Source: Serratia marcescens (GTDB taxonomy: Bacteria; Pseudomonadota; Gammaproteobacteria; Enterobacterales; Enterobacteriaceae). From it: DNA of 64,000 nt. The position numbers and the translations under genes are program-made. Position 1 is the stretch's first letter, and each line of letters starts with the position of its first letter. The notes under the pieces were generated by a model that saw only the letters and a list, made by a program, of their open reading frames with translations, was not told the origin of the DNA and made no database searches. Positions 55,772 through 64,000 of this stretch are shown here, in pieces. Where the stretch lies: assembly GCF_006715005.1 (NCBI RefSeq), contig NZ_VFMJ01000001.1, positions 3,906,001 through 3,970,000 of the forward strand. The letters run 5' to 3'.

Positions 55772-56236
55772 ATGACTCACGACAACAAACTGCAGGTCGA
55801 AGCGATCAAATGCGGCACGGTGATCGACCACATTCCGGCGCAGATCGGTTTCAAACTGCTGACGCTGTTCAAGCTGACCGCCACCGACCAGCGCATCACC
55901 ATTGGCCTGAACCTGCCCTCCAACGAGCTGGGCCGCAAGGATCTGATCAAGATCGAGAACACCTTCCTGACCGAGCAGCAGGCCAACCAGCTGGCGATGT
56001 ACGCGCCGAAGGCCACGGTAAACCGCATCGATAACTATGAAGTGGTGCGCAAACTGACCCTCAGCCTGCCGGACCACATCGACGGCGTGCTGACCTGCCC
56101 GAACAGCAACTGCATCAGCCGCAGCGAGCCGGTGGCGTCGAGCTTCAGCGTGAAGCCGCGCGACGGCGAAGTGCACCTGAAGTGCCGCTACTGCGAAAAA
56201 GAGTTCGAGCATCAGGTGGTGCTGCAGGCCGACTGA
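55772..56236 (+). CDS. pyrI: aspartate carbamoyltransferase regulatory subunit
   Basis: A 154-residue regulatory chain with an N-terminal nucleotide-binding domain (ATP/CTP) and a C-terminal zinc domain ligated by Cys109, Cys114, Cys138 and Cys141. It is 12 bases after pyrB with GGGGGA before the ATG. Confers CTP inhibition and ATP activation. Confidence 0.96.
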   Translation: MTHDNKLQVEAIKCGTVIDHIPAQIGFKLLTLFKLTATDQRITIGLNLPSNELGRKDLIKIENTFLTEQQANQLAMYAPKATVNRIDNYEVVRKLTLSLPDHIDGVLTCPNSNCISRSEPVASSFSVKPRDGEVHLKCRYCEKEFEHQVVLQAD

Positions 56237-56393
56237 ATTCTGCCCCTTTAGCGGGAGCGGCGCTGTTAATCTGCGCGCCACTCCCTATAATGGATGCCTG
56301 AAAATAACTCTACCCACGTTGCTACCCACCGAATTTTACGCTGCGGCCGACCGCGCGGCGGCGTGAAAGACAACGGGTCTATCAGGAGAAAAC

Positions 56394-56780
56394 ATGTCAC
56401 GTAACATCAGCACTGAACTCGCCCCGGCAGCCATTGGTCCTTATGTGCAGGGCGTTGATCTGGGCAGCATGATCATCACTTCCGGCCAGATCCCGGTCGA
56501 TCCGAAAACCGGCGCCGTCGCCGACGACGTGGCCGCTCAGGCGCGCCAGTCGCTGGAAAACGTCAAAGCGATCGTCGAAGCCGCCGGCCTGATCGTTGCC
56601 GACATCGTGAAAACCACCGTGTTCGTGAAAGACCTGAACGACTTCGCCACCGTCAATGCCGCGTACGAAGCCTTCTTCACCGAGCACAGCGCGCCGTTCC
56701 CGGCCCGTTCTTGCGTAGAAGTGGCGCGTCTGCCGAAAGACGTGAAGATCGAAATCGAAGCCATCGCCGTGCGTCGTTAA
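56394..56780 (+). CDS. ridA: enamine/imine deaminase RidA
   Basis: A 128-residue Rid-family protein with GPYVQGVDLG, TSGQIPVDPKTG and RSCVEVARLPKDVKIEIEAIA; the Arg in PARSCVEV is the catalytic carboxylate-binding residue. It hydrolyses 2-aminoacrylate and other reactive enamines produced by PLP enzymes. It has its own likely -10 TATAAT at 56286-56291, and follows pyrI as in E. coli. Confidence 0.95.
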   Translation: MSRNISTELAPAAIGPYVQGVDLGSMIITSGQIPVDPKTGAVADDVAAQARQSLENVKAIVEAAGLIVADIVKTTVFVKDLNDFATVNAAYEAFFTEHSAPFPARSCVEVARLPKDVKIEIEAIAVRR

Positions 56781-56827
56781 TCGACACACACGCGAATCAC
56801 GGCCAGTGCAGACTGGCCGTTTTTACA

Positions 56828-57094
56828 TTACTTGAATGCTGGGCGCCGACGGACACAGCCCAGAGTTTCAGCAGCCGGAGAGGATGAAGCGTTAACCTGT
56901 TTAACCGCCTGTTTTAAAACGGCGATAACCTCTTCTCGCGAAGCCGAAATCGATTTGCCGCGAGGCGTTATGCGGTCAATCTGTTCAGATGTATAGGTGT
57001 TCACTGCATCTACACCTTCCATGCCGAATTTATACACCTTCAGCTCATAAGAGGCAGGTTGTGTTACCTGACGTTTTGTTGACTTTATCACCAT
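56828..57094 (-). CDS. small hypothetical protein
   Basis: An 88-residue basic protein beginning MVIKSTKRQV, with a strong AGGAGG site before the ATG. Contains a beta-like stretch (SYELKVYKFGMEGVDAV) and a helix (ASREEVIAVLKQAVKQV). No signal peptide, membrane segment or known motif. It is about 60 bases downstream of the unknown gene at 57157 on the same strand and may be co-expressed with it. Confidence 0.6.
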   Translation of the reverse strand: MVIKSTKRQVTQPASYELKVYKFGMEGVDAVNTYTSEQIDRITPRGKSISASREEVIAVLKQAVKQVNASSSPAAETLGCVRRRPAFK

Positions 57095-57156
57095 GCGAAC
57101 CTCCTGTGACCCTACCGGCATTTCGCCATTATTGCGCAAATTTCACCCACCTTCAA

Positions 57157-57735
57157 TTATGAGGCCGGCGGCGAAAAACCTTCCTGGAACCACAGGAAAA
57201 GCGCCTCAGCGTCTCGATAAAGTATCTGTTTGAGCCCCCCGGTGAGGTCGACAAAATGATGATGATTTATATAATAATCAGCCAACTCCGTATTAATCGG
57301 CGATATTAAGCGCAAACCTGCGCATGCGGTATCCACCATAAAGAGCACGGCGACATAGAGCGCAAAACGTAGCGTATTTCCATCAAGGCTCGAGTCTCTA
57401 ATACGAAAATTCTGCAGCATCTCAATATTTAACATCGCCAGATGCTCGCCTGCAGCCGGACAAAACCGGCAGAGACAGGCGCCTGCCGGCCGGTCATCGA
57501 TGCCCTGTATCTTAAAGCTAAACATAAAGCCGTCAGGATCGCCCAACGCGGCGCCATTCAACGCCCAGGGAATACGGCGCTCTTCGGGTTGTTGGCGAGC
57601 TAACGCAACGCACCACTCAAAATCTTCAGCATTCATCATTTGCACCCGGACGCCATACCCGGCCTCAGCAAAGAGGTCATTGGTTGCAGCCAGTGCGCCT
57701 TCTCCAATCAATCGGACATTAAAAACATGCGGCAT
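57157..57735 (-). CDS. hypothetical protein
   Basis: A 192-residue protein. The ATG ending at 57735 has AAGGGA about 7 bases upstream. The sequence is a mixed alpha/beta, mostly soluble pattern with ACLCRFCPAAGEHL (three Cys, possibly metal-binding) and a final aromatic LFLWFQEGF. I do not recognise the family. Together with 56828 it interrupts the ridA-mgtA order seen in E. coli. GC is lower than in the neighbours. Confidence 0.6.
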   Translation of the reverse strand: MPHVFNVRLIGEGALAATNDLFAEAGYGVRVQMMNAEDFEWCVALARQQPEERRIPWALNGAALGDPDGFMFSFKIQGIDDRPAGACLCRFCPAAGEHLAMLNIEMLQNFRIRDSSLDGNTLRFALYVAVLFMVDTACAGLRLISPINTELADYYINHHHFVDLTGGLKQILYRDAEALFLWFQEGFSPPAS

Positions 57736-57876
57736 TATCAATCCCTTGAATGCGTAAACCGTATTGAATGAACAAATCGGGCTGGATTTTACAACCAGCC
57801 CGTCGTTTCTGCTCTTTCAACCACATCGCAATGTCGAGATATGGAATACGCCCCGCAGTTTCTTCGCCACCTCTCC

Positions 57877-60273
57877 TTACGGCGCCATTTGCATCCCCCG
57901 CAGCAGCGCCTCCAGCGGGTACACCGCCGCAATCACCACTTCGTCGCGCGTCTGCGCCGCCGCATCCAGCTGGCGCTGCGCTTGCTCGGCCTCGGCCCGG
58001 CTCAGCGGTTTGCCCTGCTGATGGCGATCCAGCAGCGTTAAGCCCAGCGAGGCCAAGGCACCGACGTCCTGCGCTACCGGCGCCAGATCCCGCAACGTGC
58101 GGTTGCCCGCGATCGCCGTTTGCAACGCCGTGCCATTCGCCTGCCAGCGCTGCAGCCGTTCGCGCAGCGCCTGCGCCGCCGCCTTATCGCGCTTATCCTT
58201 CAACAAGGCCGCGACCTGCGCATGCATGTCGCGCACCGCGCCGCTCTCCGGCGGCAGCGCATCGGCAAAGCGGTTCAGCGGTTCGAACTGGTGATAGTTG
58301 CCGGCCTGGAACTTCAGGTGCTGGCGGGTGTAATACTGCGCCGGCTCCACCGCCTCGGCCAGGATCTGCAGCGGCAGGATCTGCACGCTGTTGCTCAGCC
58401 GGGTGAATTCGCGCGCCGTTTCCGCGTGCTGCTGCAGGCCGACCGATACCACCGACCAGGCATCGATCGCCGCCAGCCGCCGGTACATGTTGCTCTCGTC
58501 GGTGACATCCTGCGCCGACCACAGCCGCTCGGCCACCGCGAAGGCGCGCGGCCACAGCTTGAGATCGATCAGCGGCGCACGGACGTTTTCCGCCCACAGC
58601 GCCGCTTCACCGCCGAGAATGTTGGCCTGTCCCTTCTCGTCCGGCACCACCGGCATCTTGCCCGCCGGCGCCGCCGCCAGCTTGTCGCCGCGGGTGGGGT
58701 AACGCACGTTGCCGATCAACGTATAGCCGCTGAGCTTGTCCTGCTGCAGCGTGAACATCGGCCGCGTGTCGCCCATCCAGGTATCGACGCGGAACGTCAC
58801 CTGCTGCGGCGTGCGCCAGACGATGTCATGCACCGCGCGGCGCGATTTGCCGTTGAAATCGATAAAGCCGCGCCAGCCCTGCTTGCCCTCGATCAGCGTG
58901 AAGCTGCCCTCCACCGCGCTGCCCTTCAGGCGCGGCATGCTGAAACGCCAGCTTTGCGCCTGTTCGCCGGGTTGCACCGCCGTCTCGACCCCCAGCGGCT
59001 GCGGCAGAATTTCATTGCGGTAGTGATAGGCAGTGCTTTGCGGCTGATCGAGGTAGAAACCGGTGGAAAGAATGCCCTGATAGCCGTCCTGCGCGCTGGC
59101 GCCCAGCGAGTCTTGCCCCTGCCAGGACTGAATGACGATCGAGCGCGGCAGCGACGGATGGTAGATCTCATCCCAGCCGACCATCTGCCGCTGGTGTTTC
59201 TCGAGGATCTTTTCCAGCTTCTGGTTGAAGTAGGCCTGCAGCGCATGGGTATCCGCCAGCCCGTTCTTCTGCATAAACGCCTGAATCGACGGCGACGCCC
59301 GCCACTGGCTGGCGTCAACTTCGTCGCCGCCGATGTGCAGATAAGGATCGGGGAAGATCGCCGCCAGCTCGCCGACGATCGTGTCGACAAACTGATACAC
59401 CTCGTCGCGAGTCGGATCGAGCGTCGGCTTATGCACGCCCCACTCGCGCTCCATGCGATACGGCCCCGGCGCGCTCATCAGGTCGGGATAGGCCACCGCG
59501 ATGCTGGAGGCGTGCCCCGGCATGTCGATCTCCGGCACCACGCGAATGCCGCGCGCCGTGGCGTAAGCTACCACCTGCCGCATCTGCTCGCGGGTGTAGA
59601 ACTGGCCGTCGCTGGCCTGCTGTTGCAGTTTGGGGTAATGCTCGGAGGCAAAGCGCCAGCCCTGATCGTCGGTCAGGTGCCAGTGGAACACGTTAAGCTT
59701 GGCCGCCGCCATGCCGTCGAGCTGGCGCAAAATGTCCGGCAGCGGCAGGAAATGGCGCGCCGAATCCAGCAGCACACCGCGCCACGGAAAACGCGGCACG
59801 TCGCGGATATCCACCAGCGGCAGGAAGGTGTTTTGCCCGTCGGTCTGCAGCAGCTGCAGCAGGGTTTCCATGCCGCGCAGCGCGCCGAAGCGGGTGTTGG
59901 CGGTCAGCGTGGCACCCTGCGGCGTGACCGCCAGCCGGTAACTCTCGTCGCTGCCCGGCAGCGGCTGCGCCGCCACCCGGTCTTTAATCATCACCCTGAT
60001 CGTCGCGCCGCCCTTCGCTTCACCCGCCGGCGCCAGCGTCCAGCCGGTCTGCAGTTCGATGCGCTGGCGCCAGCGCGGCAGCGCGTCGCCCAAGTCGTCA
60101 CCCTGCAGCGTCAGGGACAAGCGGTGATCCAGCACCAGCTTGCCCGCCGGTTGCGTCACGTCCACCTGCTGCGGCCAGGGCATCAGCGGCAGATCGCCCG
60201 CCGGCTGCGCCAGCGCGCCGCAAGAAAACCATAACGATGAAGCCAGTAGCGTATAACGGAAAGGTCTGTGCAT
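57877..60273 (-). CDS. beta-N-acetylhexosaminidase (GH20)
   Basis: A 798-residue glycosidase. The signal peptide ends near residue 22 (GALAQ), a GH20b domain covers about 28-160, and the GH20 catalytic barrel starts near 165 (FPWRGVLLDSARHFLP), with HWHLTDDQGWR (about 197-207) and the catalytic Asp317-Glu318 in HIGGDEVD. The C-terminal part has ALWAENV. Probably periplasmic or secreted, releasing N-acetylglucosamine from chitobiose or peptidoglycan/glycoconjugate fragments, which fits a chitin-using Serratia. Not present at this site in E. coli. Confidence 0.9.
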   Translation of the reverse strand: MHRPFRYTLLASSLWFSCGALAQPAGDLPLMPWPQQVDVTQPAGKLVLDHRLSLTLQGDDLGDALPRWRQRIELQTGWTLAPAGEAKGGATIRVMIKDRVAAQPLPGSDESYRLAVTPQGATLTANTRFGALRGMETLLQLLQTDGQNTFLPLVDIRDVPRFPWRGVLLDSARHFLPLPDILRQLDGMAAAKLNVFHWHLTDDQGWRFASEHYPKLQQQASDGQFYTREQMRQVVAYATARGIRVVPEIDMPGHASSIAVAYPDLMSAPGPYRMEREWGVHKPTLDPTRDEVYQFVDTIVGELAAIFPDPYLHIGGDEVDASQWRASPSIQAFMQKNGLADTHALQAYFNQKLEKILEKHQRQMVGWDEIYHPSLPRSIVIQSWQGQDSLGASAQDGYQGILSTGFYLDQPQSTAYHYRNEILPQPLGVETAVQPGEQAQSWRFSMPRLKGSAVEGSFTLIEGKQGWRGFIDFNGKSRRAVHDIVWRTPQQVTFRVDTWMGDTRPMFTLQQDKLSGYTLIGNVRYPTRGDKLAAAPAGKMPVVPDEKGQANILGGEAALWAENVRAPLIDLKLWPRAFAVAERLWSAQDVTDESNMYRRLAAIDAWSVVSVGLQQHAETAREFTRLSNSVQILPLQILAEAVEPAQYYTRQHLKFQAGNYHQFEPLNRFADALPPESGAVRDMHAQVAALLKDKRDKAAAQALRERLQRWQANGTALQTAIAGNRTLRDLAPVAQDVGALASLGLTLLDRHQQGKPLSRAEAEQAQRQLDAAAQTRDEVVIAAVYPLEALLRGMQMAP

Positions 60274-60453
60274 CGGAAATTCCTCAGAGGAAAAAACAAA
60301 ATATCCCCAATGAATTTCAAACCACCGCTAGGCGATAAACAACAACGCGTTGGTTTGAAAGGCGCAGGGGAAAACAGCCAACGCTGTAGATAAAGACGCA
60401 GCACAGAACAGATGTCCAACCGTTGCGGTGAAAAAGCGGACGGGATCACAGTT

Positions 60454-60476
60454 GCCCCCTCCCGGCCGGAGGGGGC
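60454..60476 (-). terminator. GC-rich hairpin after mgtA
   Basis: On the minus strand GCCCCCTC and GAGGGGGC form a stem around CGGCCGG, 8-10 bases after the mgtA stop. No U-run follows, so function as a terminator is uncertain. Confidence 0.4.
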
Positions 60477-60483
60477 GAACGGG

Positions 60484-63192
60484 TTATTGCCAGCCGTAGC
60501 GGCGCACGAACCAGCCTTTCACGCACTGGGTCAGCACCATGTAACCGGCGAGGATCAGCACCAGCCACGGGAAGTAGCCGAGCGGCAGCGCCTGCAGCTG
60601 CAGGAAGCCGGCCAGCGGCGAGAACACCAGGCCGATGCCGGTGGCGATCACCGCCAGCGTCATGATGCACAGCGGCCAGGACGGGCGGCTCTGGATAAAC
60701 GGAATTTTGCGCGTGCGGATCATGTGCACGATCAGCGTTTGCGACAGCAGCCCTTCCACGAACCAGCCGGACTGGAACAGCGTCTGCATTTCCGGGGTAT
60801 TGGCCTTGAATACCCACCACATCAGGCAGAAGGTCAGCACGTCGAAGATTGAACTGATCGGCCCGAAGAACACCATAAACCGCCCCAGATCGGCGGAGTT
60901 CCAGCGCTGCGGCTGGGTGATCTGATCCTCGTCGACGTTATCGAACGGGATGGCGATCTGCGAGATGTCGTACATCAGGTTCTGAATCAACAGGTGCAGC
61001 GGCAACATCGGCAGGAACGGCAGGAAGGCGCTAGCAATCAGCACGCTGAACACGTTGCCGAAGTTGGAGCTGGCGGTCATCTTGATGTATTTCAGCATGT
61101 TGGCGAAGGTACGGCGCCCTTCGATCACCCCCTGCTCCAACACCATCAGGCTTTTTTCCAGCAGGATGATGTCCGCCGCTTCCTTGGCGATGTCCACCGC
61201 CGAATCGACGGAGATGCCGATATCAGCCGCGCGCAGCGCCGGCGCGTCGTTGATGCCATCGCCCATAAAGCCCACCACGTGCCCCTGGCGGCGCAGCAGT
61301 TTGACGATGCGCTCCTTGTGCAGCGGTGTCAGCTTGGCGAATACCGTGGTGCGCGCCGCCGCCTGCGCCAGCTGTTCGTCGTCCATCTGTTCGATCTCGC
61401 TGCCGCGCAGCAGGTGCTCGGCCGCCAGCCCGACGTCCCGGCACACTTTGGCCGCCACCAGCTCGTTGTCGCCGGTGAGGATCTTCACCGTGACGCCGTT
61501 CTGTTTCAGCGCCGCCAGCGCCGGCGCGGTGCTCTCCTTCGGCGGATCGAGGAAGGCGACGTAGCCTTCGAGGATCAGATCCGACTCGTCCGCCACGCCG
61601 TATTCATGGGTTTGCGCCGGCAGGATCTTGTTGGCTACCGCCACCACCCGCAGCCCCTGTTGGTTGAGATCGTCGGTGATGCGGCGAATGCGCGCCAGCA
61701 GCGCCTCGCTGAGTGGGATCACCTCGTCTTCGTGGCGCACGTGGCTGCAAATCGCCAGCATCTCTTCCAGCGCGCCCTTGCACACCAGCTCGTGATACTC
61801 GTTGTCTTTCGCCACCACCACCGACATGCGGCGGCGCACGAAGTCGAACGGGATCTCATCCACCTTGCGGTAGTGCTGCAGCGCTTCCGGCTGCTGATTT
61901 TGCTCCGCGCAGCTCAGCACCGCCACGTCGAGCAGGTTTTTCAACCCGGTCTGGTAGAAGCTGTTCAGCCAGGCGTAGCGCAGCACCCGCTCGCTGCTGG
62001 CGCCGAACACGTCGGTGTGGCGCTCCAGCACGATCTTGTCCTGGGTCAGGGTGCCGGTCTTGTCGGTGCACAGAATGTCCATGGCGCCGAAGTTCTGGAT
62101 GGCGTCCAGCCGTTTGACGATCACCTTCTGGCGCGACAGCTTCACCGCCCCTTTGGCCAGCGTCGAGGTGACGATCATCGGCAGCATTTCCGGCGTCAGC
62201 CCGACCGCTACCGACAGCGCGAACAGCGCCGCTTCCCACCAATCGCCCTTGGTGTAGCCGTTGATCAACAGCACGATCGGCGTCATCACCAGCATAAAGC
62301 GGATCAGCAGCCAGCTGACCTTGCTGATGCCGCTCTGGAAGGCATTCGGCTGCTCATCCTGGCTGGTGACGCGCTGCGCCAGCTGGCCGAAATAGGTGTT
62401 GCCGCCGGTGCCGATCACCATCGCCAGCGCGGTGCCACTGACCACGTTGGTGCCCATGAAACACAGGTTCTGGCAGTCGAGCGGATCGGCCGCCAACGCC
62501 TGCGGCGCCGCGGATTTTTCCACCGGCAGCGATTCGCCGGTCAGCGCCGCCTGGCTGATGAACAGATCCTTGGCCGACAGCACGCGCAGATCCGCCGGGA
62601 TCATGTCGCCGGCCGCCAGCTTGATGATATCGCCCGGCACCAGCTGCGCGATCGGCAGCTCCACGTGCTCGCTCCTGCCGGTGAGCGCATCGCTGCGGAT
62701 CACCGTGGCGGTGTTACTCACCATGGCCTTCAGCGCGTCGGCCGCCCGGTTGGAGCGCGCCTCCTGGATGAAGTTGAGCAGCGTGGAGATCACCACCATC
62801 AGCGCGATCACCAAGGCGCCGGTGAGATCCTCGGTGGCATAAGAGATCATGCCGAGCGCGGTCAGCAGCAGGTTGAACGGGTTGCGGTAGCAGTGCCAGA
62901 GGTGTTGCCACCAGGCCTCTTTCTGTTGATCGTCGATGACGTTCTCGCCGCAGCGCTGGCGCACCTGTTCCGCCTCATGGGCGGTGATGCCTTCCGGGTG
63001 GCTGTGGAAACGCTCAAACAGCTGCATCGTCTCTGCGGCGGCGCATTCCAGCCGCTGCTGCGCCAGGCCGGCCGGCATATCGCGCGTAGCGCCACCGACG
63101 CTGTCCAGCAGGCTGTCGCGGCGCACCAAACGGCGCGGAAGGCCGCGGGCAAACAGGCCCAGCAGCTGACGGGGGAGTTTTTTCAGTTTCAT
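60484..63192 (-). CDS. mgtA: Mg2+-importing P-type ATPase MgtA
   Basis: A 902-residue P3B-type ATPase. ALTGESLPVEKSA, the phosphorylation motif CTDKTGTLT (Asp near residue 374), GDGINDAPALRAADIG and ten membrane helices closely match E. coli MgtA to the last residues (RRYGWQ). The ATG ending at 63192 gives the usual basic N-terminus; a GTG three codons upstream is possible. It imports Mg2+ down its electrochemical gradient at low Mg2+. The leader contains mgtL, alternative hairpins and a PhoP box. Confidence 0.95.
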   Translation of the reverse strand: MKLKKLPRQLLGLFARGLPRRLVRRDSLLDSVGGATRDMPAGLAQQRLECAAAETMQLFERFHSHPEGITAHEAEQVRQRCGENVIDDQQKEAWWQHLWHCYRNPFNLLLTALGMISYATEDLTGALVIALMVVISTLLNFIQEARSNRAADALKAMVSNTATVIRSDALTGRSEHVELPIAQLVPGDIIKLAAGDMIPADLRVLSAKDLFISQAALTGESLPVEKSAAPQALAADPLDCQNLCFMGTNVVSGTALAMVIGTGGNTYFGQLAQRVTSQDEQPNAFQSGISKVSWLLIRFMLVMTPIVLLINGYTKGDWWEAALFALSVAVGLTPEMLPMIVTSTLAKGAVKLSRQKVIVKRLDAIQNFGAMDILCTDKTGTLTQDKIVLERHTDVFGASSERVLRYAWLNSFYQTGLKNLLDVAVLSCAEQNQQPEALQHYRKVDEIPFDFVRRRMSVVVAKDNEYHELVCKGALEEMLAICSHVRHEDEVIPLSEALLARIRRITDDLNQQGLRVVAVANKILPAQTHEYGVADESDLILEGYVAFLDPPKESTAPALAALKQNGVTVKILTGDNELVAAKVCRDVGLAAEHLLRGSEIEQMDDEQLAQAAARTTVFAKLTPLHKERIVKLLRRQGHVVGFMGDGINDAPALRAADIGISVDSAVDIAKEAADIILLEKSLMVLEQGVIEGRRTFANMLKYIKMTASSNFGNVFSVLIASAFLPFLPMLPLHLLIQNLMYDISQIAIPFDNVDEDQITQPQRWNSADLGRFMVFFGPISSIFDVLTFCLMWWVFKANTPEMQTLFQSGWFVEGLLSQTLIVHMIRTRKIPFIQSRPSWPLCIMTLAVIATGIGLVFSPLAGFLQLQALPLGYFPWLVLILAGYMVLTQCVKGWFVRRYGWQ

Positions 63193-63365
63193 GGTTCGCA
63201 CCTCGTCGCCCGGTGCCTCACGGCAGCGGGTAAACGGGGATCGTCATCGGCCGGGCGGATGGCGGGCACGCCAAAAAGCCTCTGCCAATGCAGATCCTTA
63301 TTCTTTTTTTCAGCAGCAGGAGCGAACGACGAAGCGCGCGCCACCGGTTACCGTGATGTACTTCA

Positions 63366-63467
63366 CCGGTAAAACAGCAGCGCCAGGCGGAGAGGTTTTA
63401 CCGGAGAACCGAGTGAGTGTCTAAAGCAGTCGGGTCGGGGTCCATATGGGGAATAACCTCCGGTAAA
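63366..63467 (-). promoter_or_regulatory. mgtA leader with competing hairpins
   Basis: On the minus strand, TTTACCGGAG (63467-63458), just upstream of mgtL, is complementary to CTCCGGTAAA (63406-63397), which overlaps the mgtL stop. CCGGTAAAAC (63404-63395) is also complementary to GTTTTACCGG (63375-63366). The two pairings exclude each other, as in the Mg2+-responsive mgtA leader of Salmonella and E. coli, where translation of mgtL decides Rho-dependent termination. Confidence 0.75.
63398..63445 (-). CDS. mgtL: mgtA leader peptide MgtL
   Basis: A 15-residue leader, MDPDPTALDTHSVLR. The start corresponds to M-E-P-D-P-T of Salmonella MgtL; such acidic-proline starts destabilise ribosomes at low Mg2+. 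GGAGG lies about 11 bases upstream of the ATG. Proline codons are fewer than in Salmonella MgtL (2 here). Confidence 0.78.
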   Translation of the reverse strand: MDPDPTALDTHSVLR

Positions 63468-63598
63468 GGGAAAAACAGAGCGGCAGGAGCGGCCGTTCAT
63501 CGCAATGTCACAATCCCGTTTTGCATCAAGATCCGCGTCGGAAAATGAGCTATGCTGACGGGCATTCATTATTGGCCGTCAATTTACGCCTTACAACC

Positions 63599-63615
63599 TA
63601 AACGACAAGTAAACC
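63599..63615 (-). promoter_or_regulatory. PhoP box of mgtA
   Basis: On the minus strand GGTTTA-N5-CGTTTA (N5 = CTTGT) matches the PhoP direct repeat (T/G)GTTTA-N5-(T/G)GTTTA at 11 of 12 positions. A possible -10 TAAATT starts 12 bases past the box. It ends one base before the divergent treR start codon. Confidence 0.7.
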
Positions 63616-64000
63616 ATGCAAAACCGGCTGACCATCAAGGACATCGCACGCCTGAGCGGCGTAGGCAAATCCACCGTCTCACGCGTGCTGAACAATGAAG
63701 GCAGCGTGAGCCCGCAAACCCGTGAACGGGTGGAATCGGTGATCCGTCAGCAAGGGTTTACCCCCTCCAAGTCGGCGCGCGCCATGCGCGGCCAGAGCGA
63801 CAAGGTAGTAGGCATCATCGTTTCCCGTCTCGATTCGCCGTCGGAAAACCAGGCGGTGCGCACCATGCTGCCGCTGCTGTATCAGCAGGGCTTCGACCCG
63901 ATCGTGATGGAGAGCCAGTTCGAAACCCGCCTGGTGCAGGAGCACCTGCACGTGCTGCACCAGCGCAACGTCGACGGCGTGATCCTGTTCGGCTTCACCG
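63616..64000 (+). CDS. treR: trehalose operon repressor TreR, C-terminus outside the window
   Basis: The first 128 residues of a LacI-family repressor. QNRLTIKDIARLSGVGKSTVSRVLNNEGSV is the helix-turn-helix and hinge, followed by SARAMRGQSDKVVGIIVSRLDSPSENQAVRTML at the start of the ligand domain. Close to E. coli TreR, which also adjoins mgtA. It represses trehalose uptake genes and responds to trehalose-6-phosphate. The 5' untranslated region contains the PhoP box of mgtA. Confidence 0.93.
   Translation, partial: MQNRLTIKDIARLSGVGKSTVSRVLNNEGSVSPQTRERVESVIRQQGFTPSKSARAMRGQSDKVVGIIVSRLDSPSENQAVRTMLPLLYQQGFDPIVMESQFETRLVQEHLHVLHQRNVDGVILFGFT

Noticed and set aside
58120-60234. A 704-codon plus-strand open frame opposite the GH20 gene
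   Set aside because: Arg/His/Gln-rich shadow of the hexosaminidase, without start signals or family resemblance.

Overview
The window looks like an Enterobacterales chromosome, most likely Serratia (S. marcescens type). It has high GC (about 60 percent by eye), ERIC repeats, and two long blocks whose gene order matches the E. coli chromosome. One is btsT-yjiX-yjiA followed by a restriction cluster. The other runs leuX, lptG-lptF, pepA, holC, valS, yjgM, miaE, rraB, argI, pyrL-pyrB-pyrI, ridA, mgtA, treR. The genus is inferred from gene content and composition; no rRNA is present.

Region 1 (1-6.7 kb) is a minus-strand operon for hydroxybutyrate/acetoacetate use: CoA-transferase A and B, thiolase, hydroxyacyl-CoA dehydrogenase, GntP-type permease and 3-hydroxybutyrate dehydrogenase, facing a divergent LysR regulator. 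Region 2 (7-9.1 kb) is a lower-GC toxin/immunity patch: a free-standing HExxH metallopeptidase, a lipoprotein, a Gly-rich hydrophobic protein and two paralogous membrane proteins. Region 3 (9.6-12.2 kb) holds a glutamine-synthetase-like ligase, a GNAT protein and an N-terminal half of a trehalose-6-phosphate synthase, ending at a terminator. Region 4 (12.4-19.4 kb) has two transport modules, each preceded by a tiny leader ORF and a similar hairpin: a fused double permease, ATPase and porin, then a second ATPase, an MgtC/SapB protein and a LysR regulator. Region 5 (19.6-23.2 kb) is btsT-yjiX-yjiA with an ERIC inside.

Region 6 (23.2-38.2 kb) is the accessory hotspot between yjiA and tRNA-Leu(CAA). 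It begins with an RNase A-like toxin, two tandem immunity-like genes and a second lipoprotein of the 7.6-kb type. A structured leader RNA and a small gene follow. Then comes a dense restriction cluster: SRA-HNH, Mrr, HsdR/HsdM/HsdS, an unknown gene coupled to hsdS, a 5'-nucleotidase, and an SBD-HNH enzyme predicted to recognise phosphorothioated DNA. A decayed P4-type integrase lies beside leuX. A gene-poor kilobase and an orphan LuxR regulator follow.

Region 7 (40-64 kb) is mostly core genome: LPS export (lptFG), aminopeptidase A, DNA polymerase III chi, ValRS, MiaE, RraB, ArgI with two ARG boxes, the pyrBI attenuation system, RidA, a GH20 hexosaminidase, and the Mg2+ P-type ATPase MgtA with an mgtL leader peptide, competing leader hairpins and a PhoP box. 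TreR runs off the end. Lineage-specific insertions are a GMC oxidoreductase, an orphan peptide-binding protein, two unknown small genes and the hexosaminidase.

The most interesting material is the defence and toxin hotspot at 23-38 kb, the switch-like RNA upstream of 25687, the paired leader elements at 12.4 and 16.6 kb, and the truncated OtsA-like protein at 11.5 kb.
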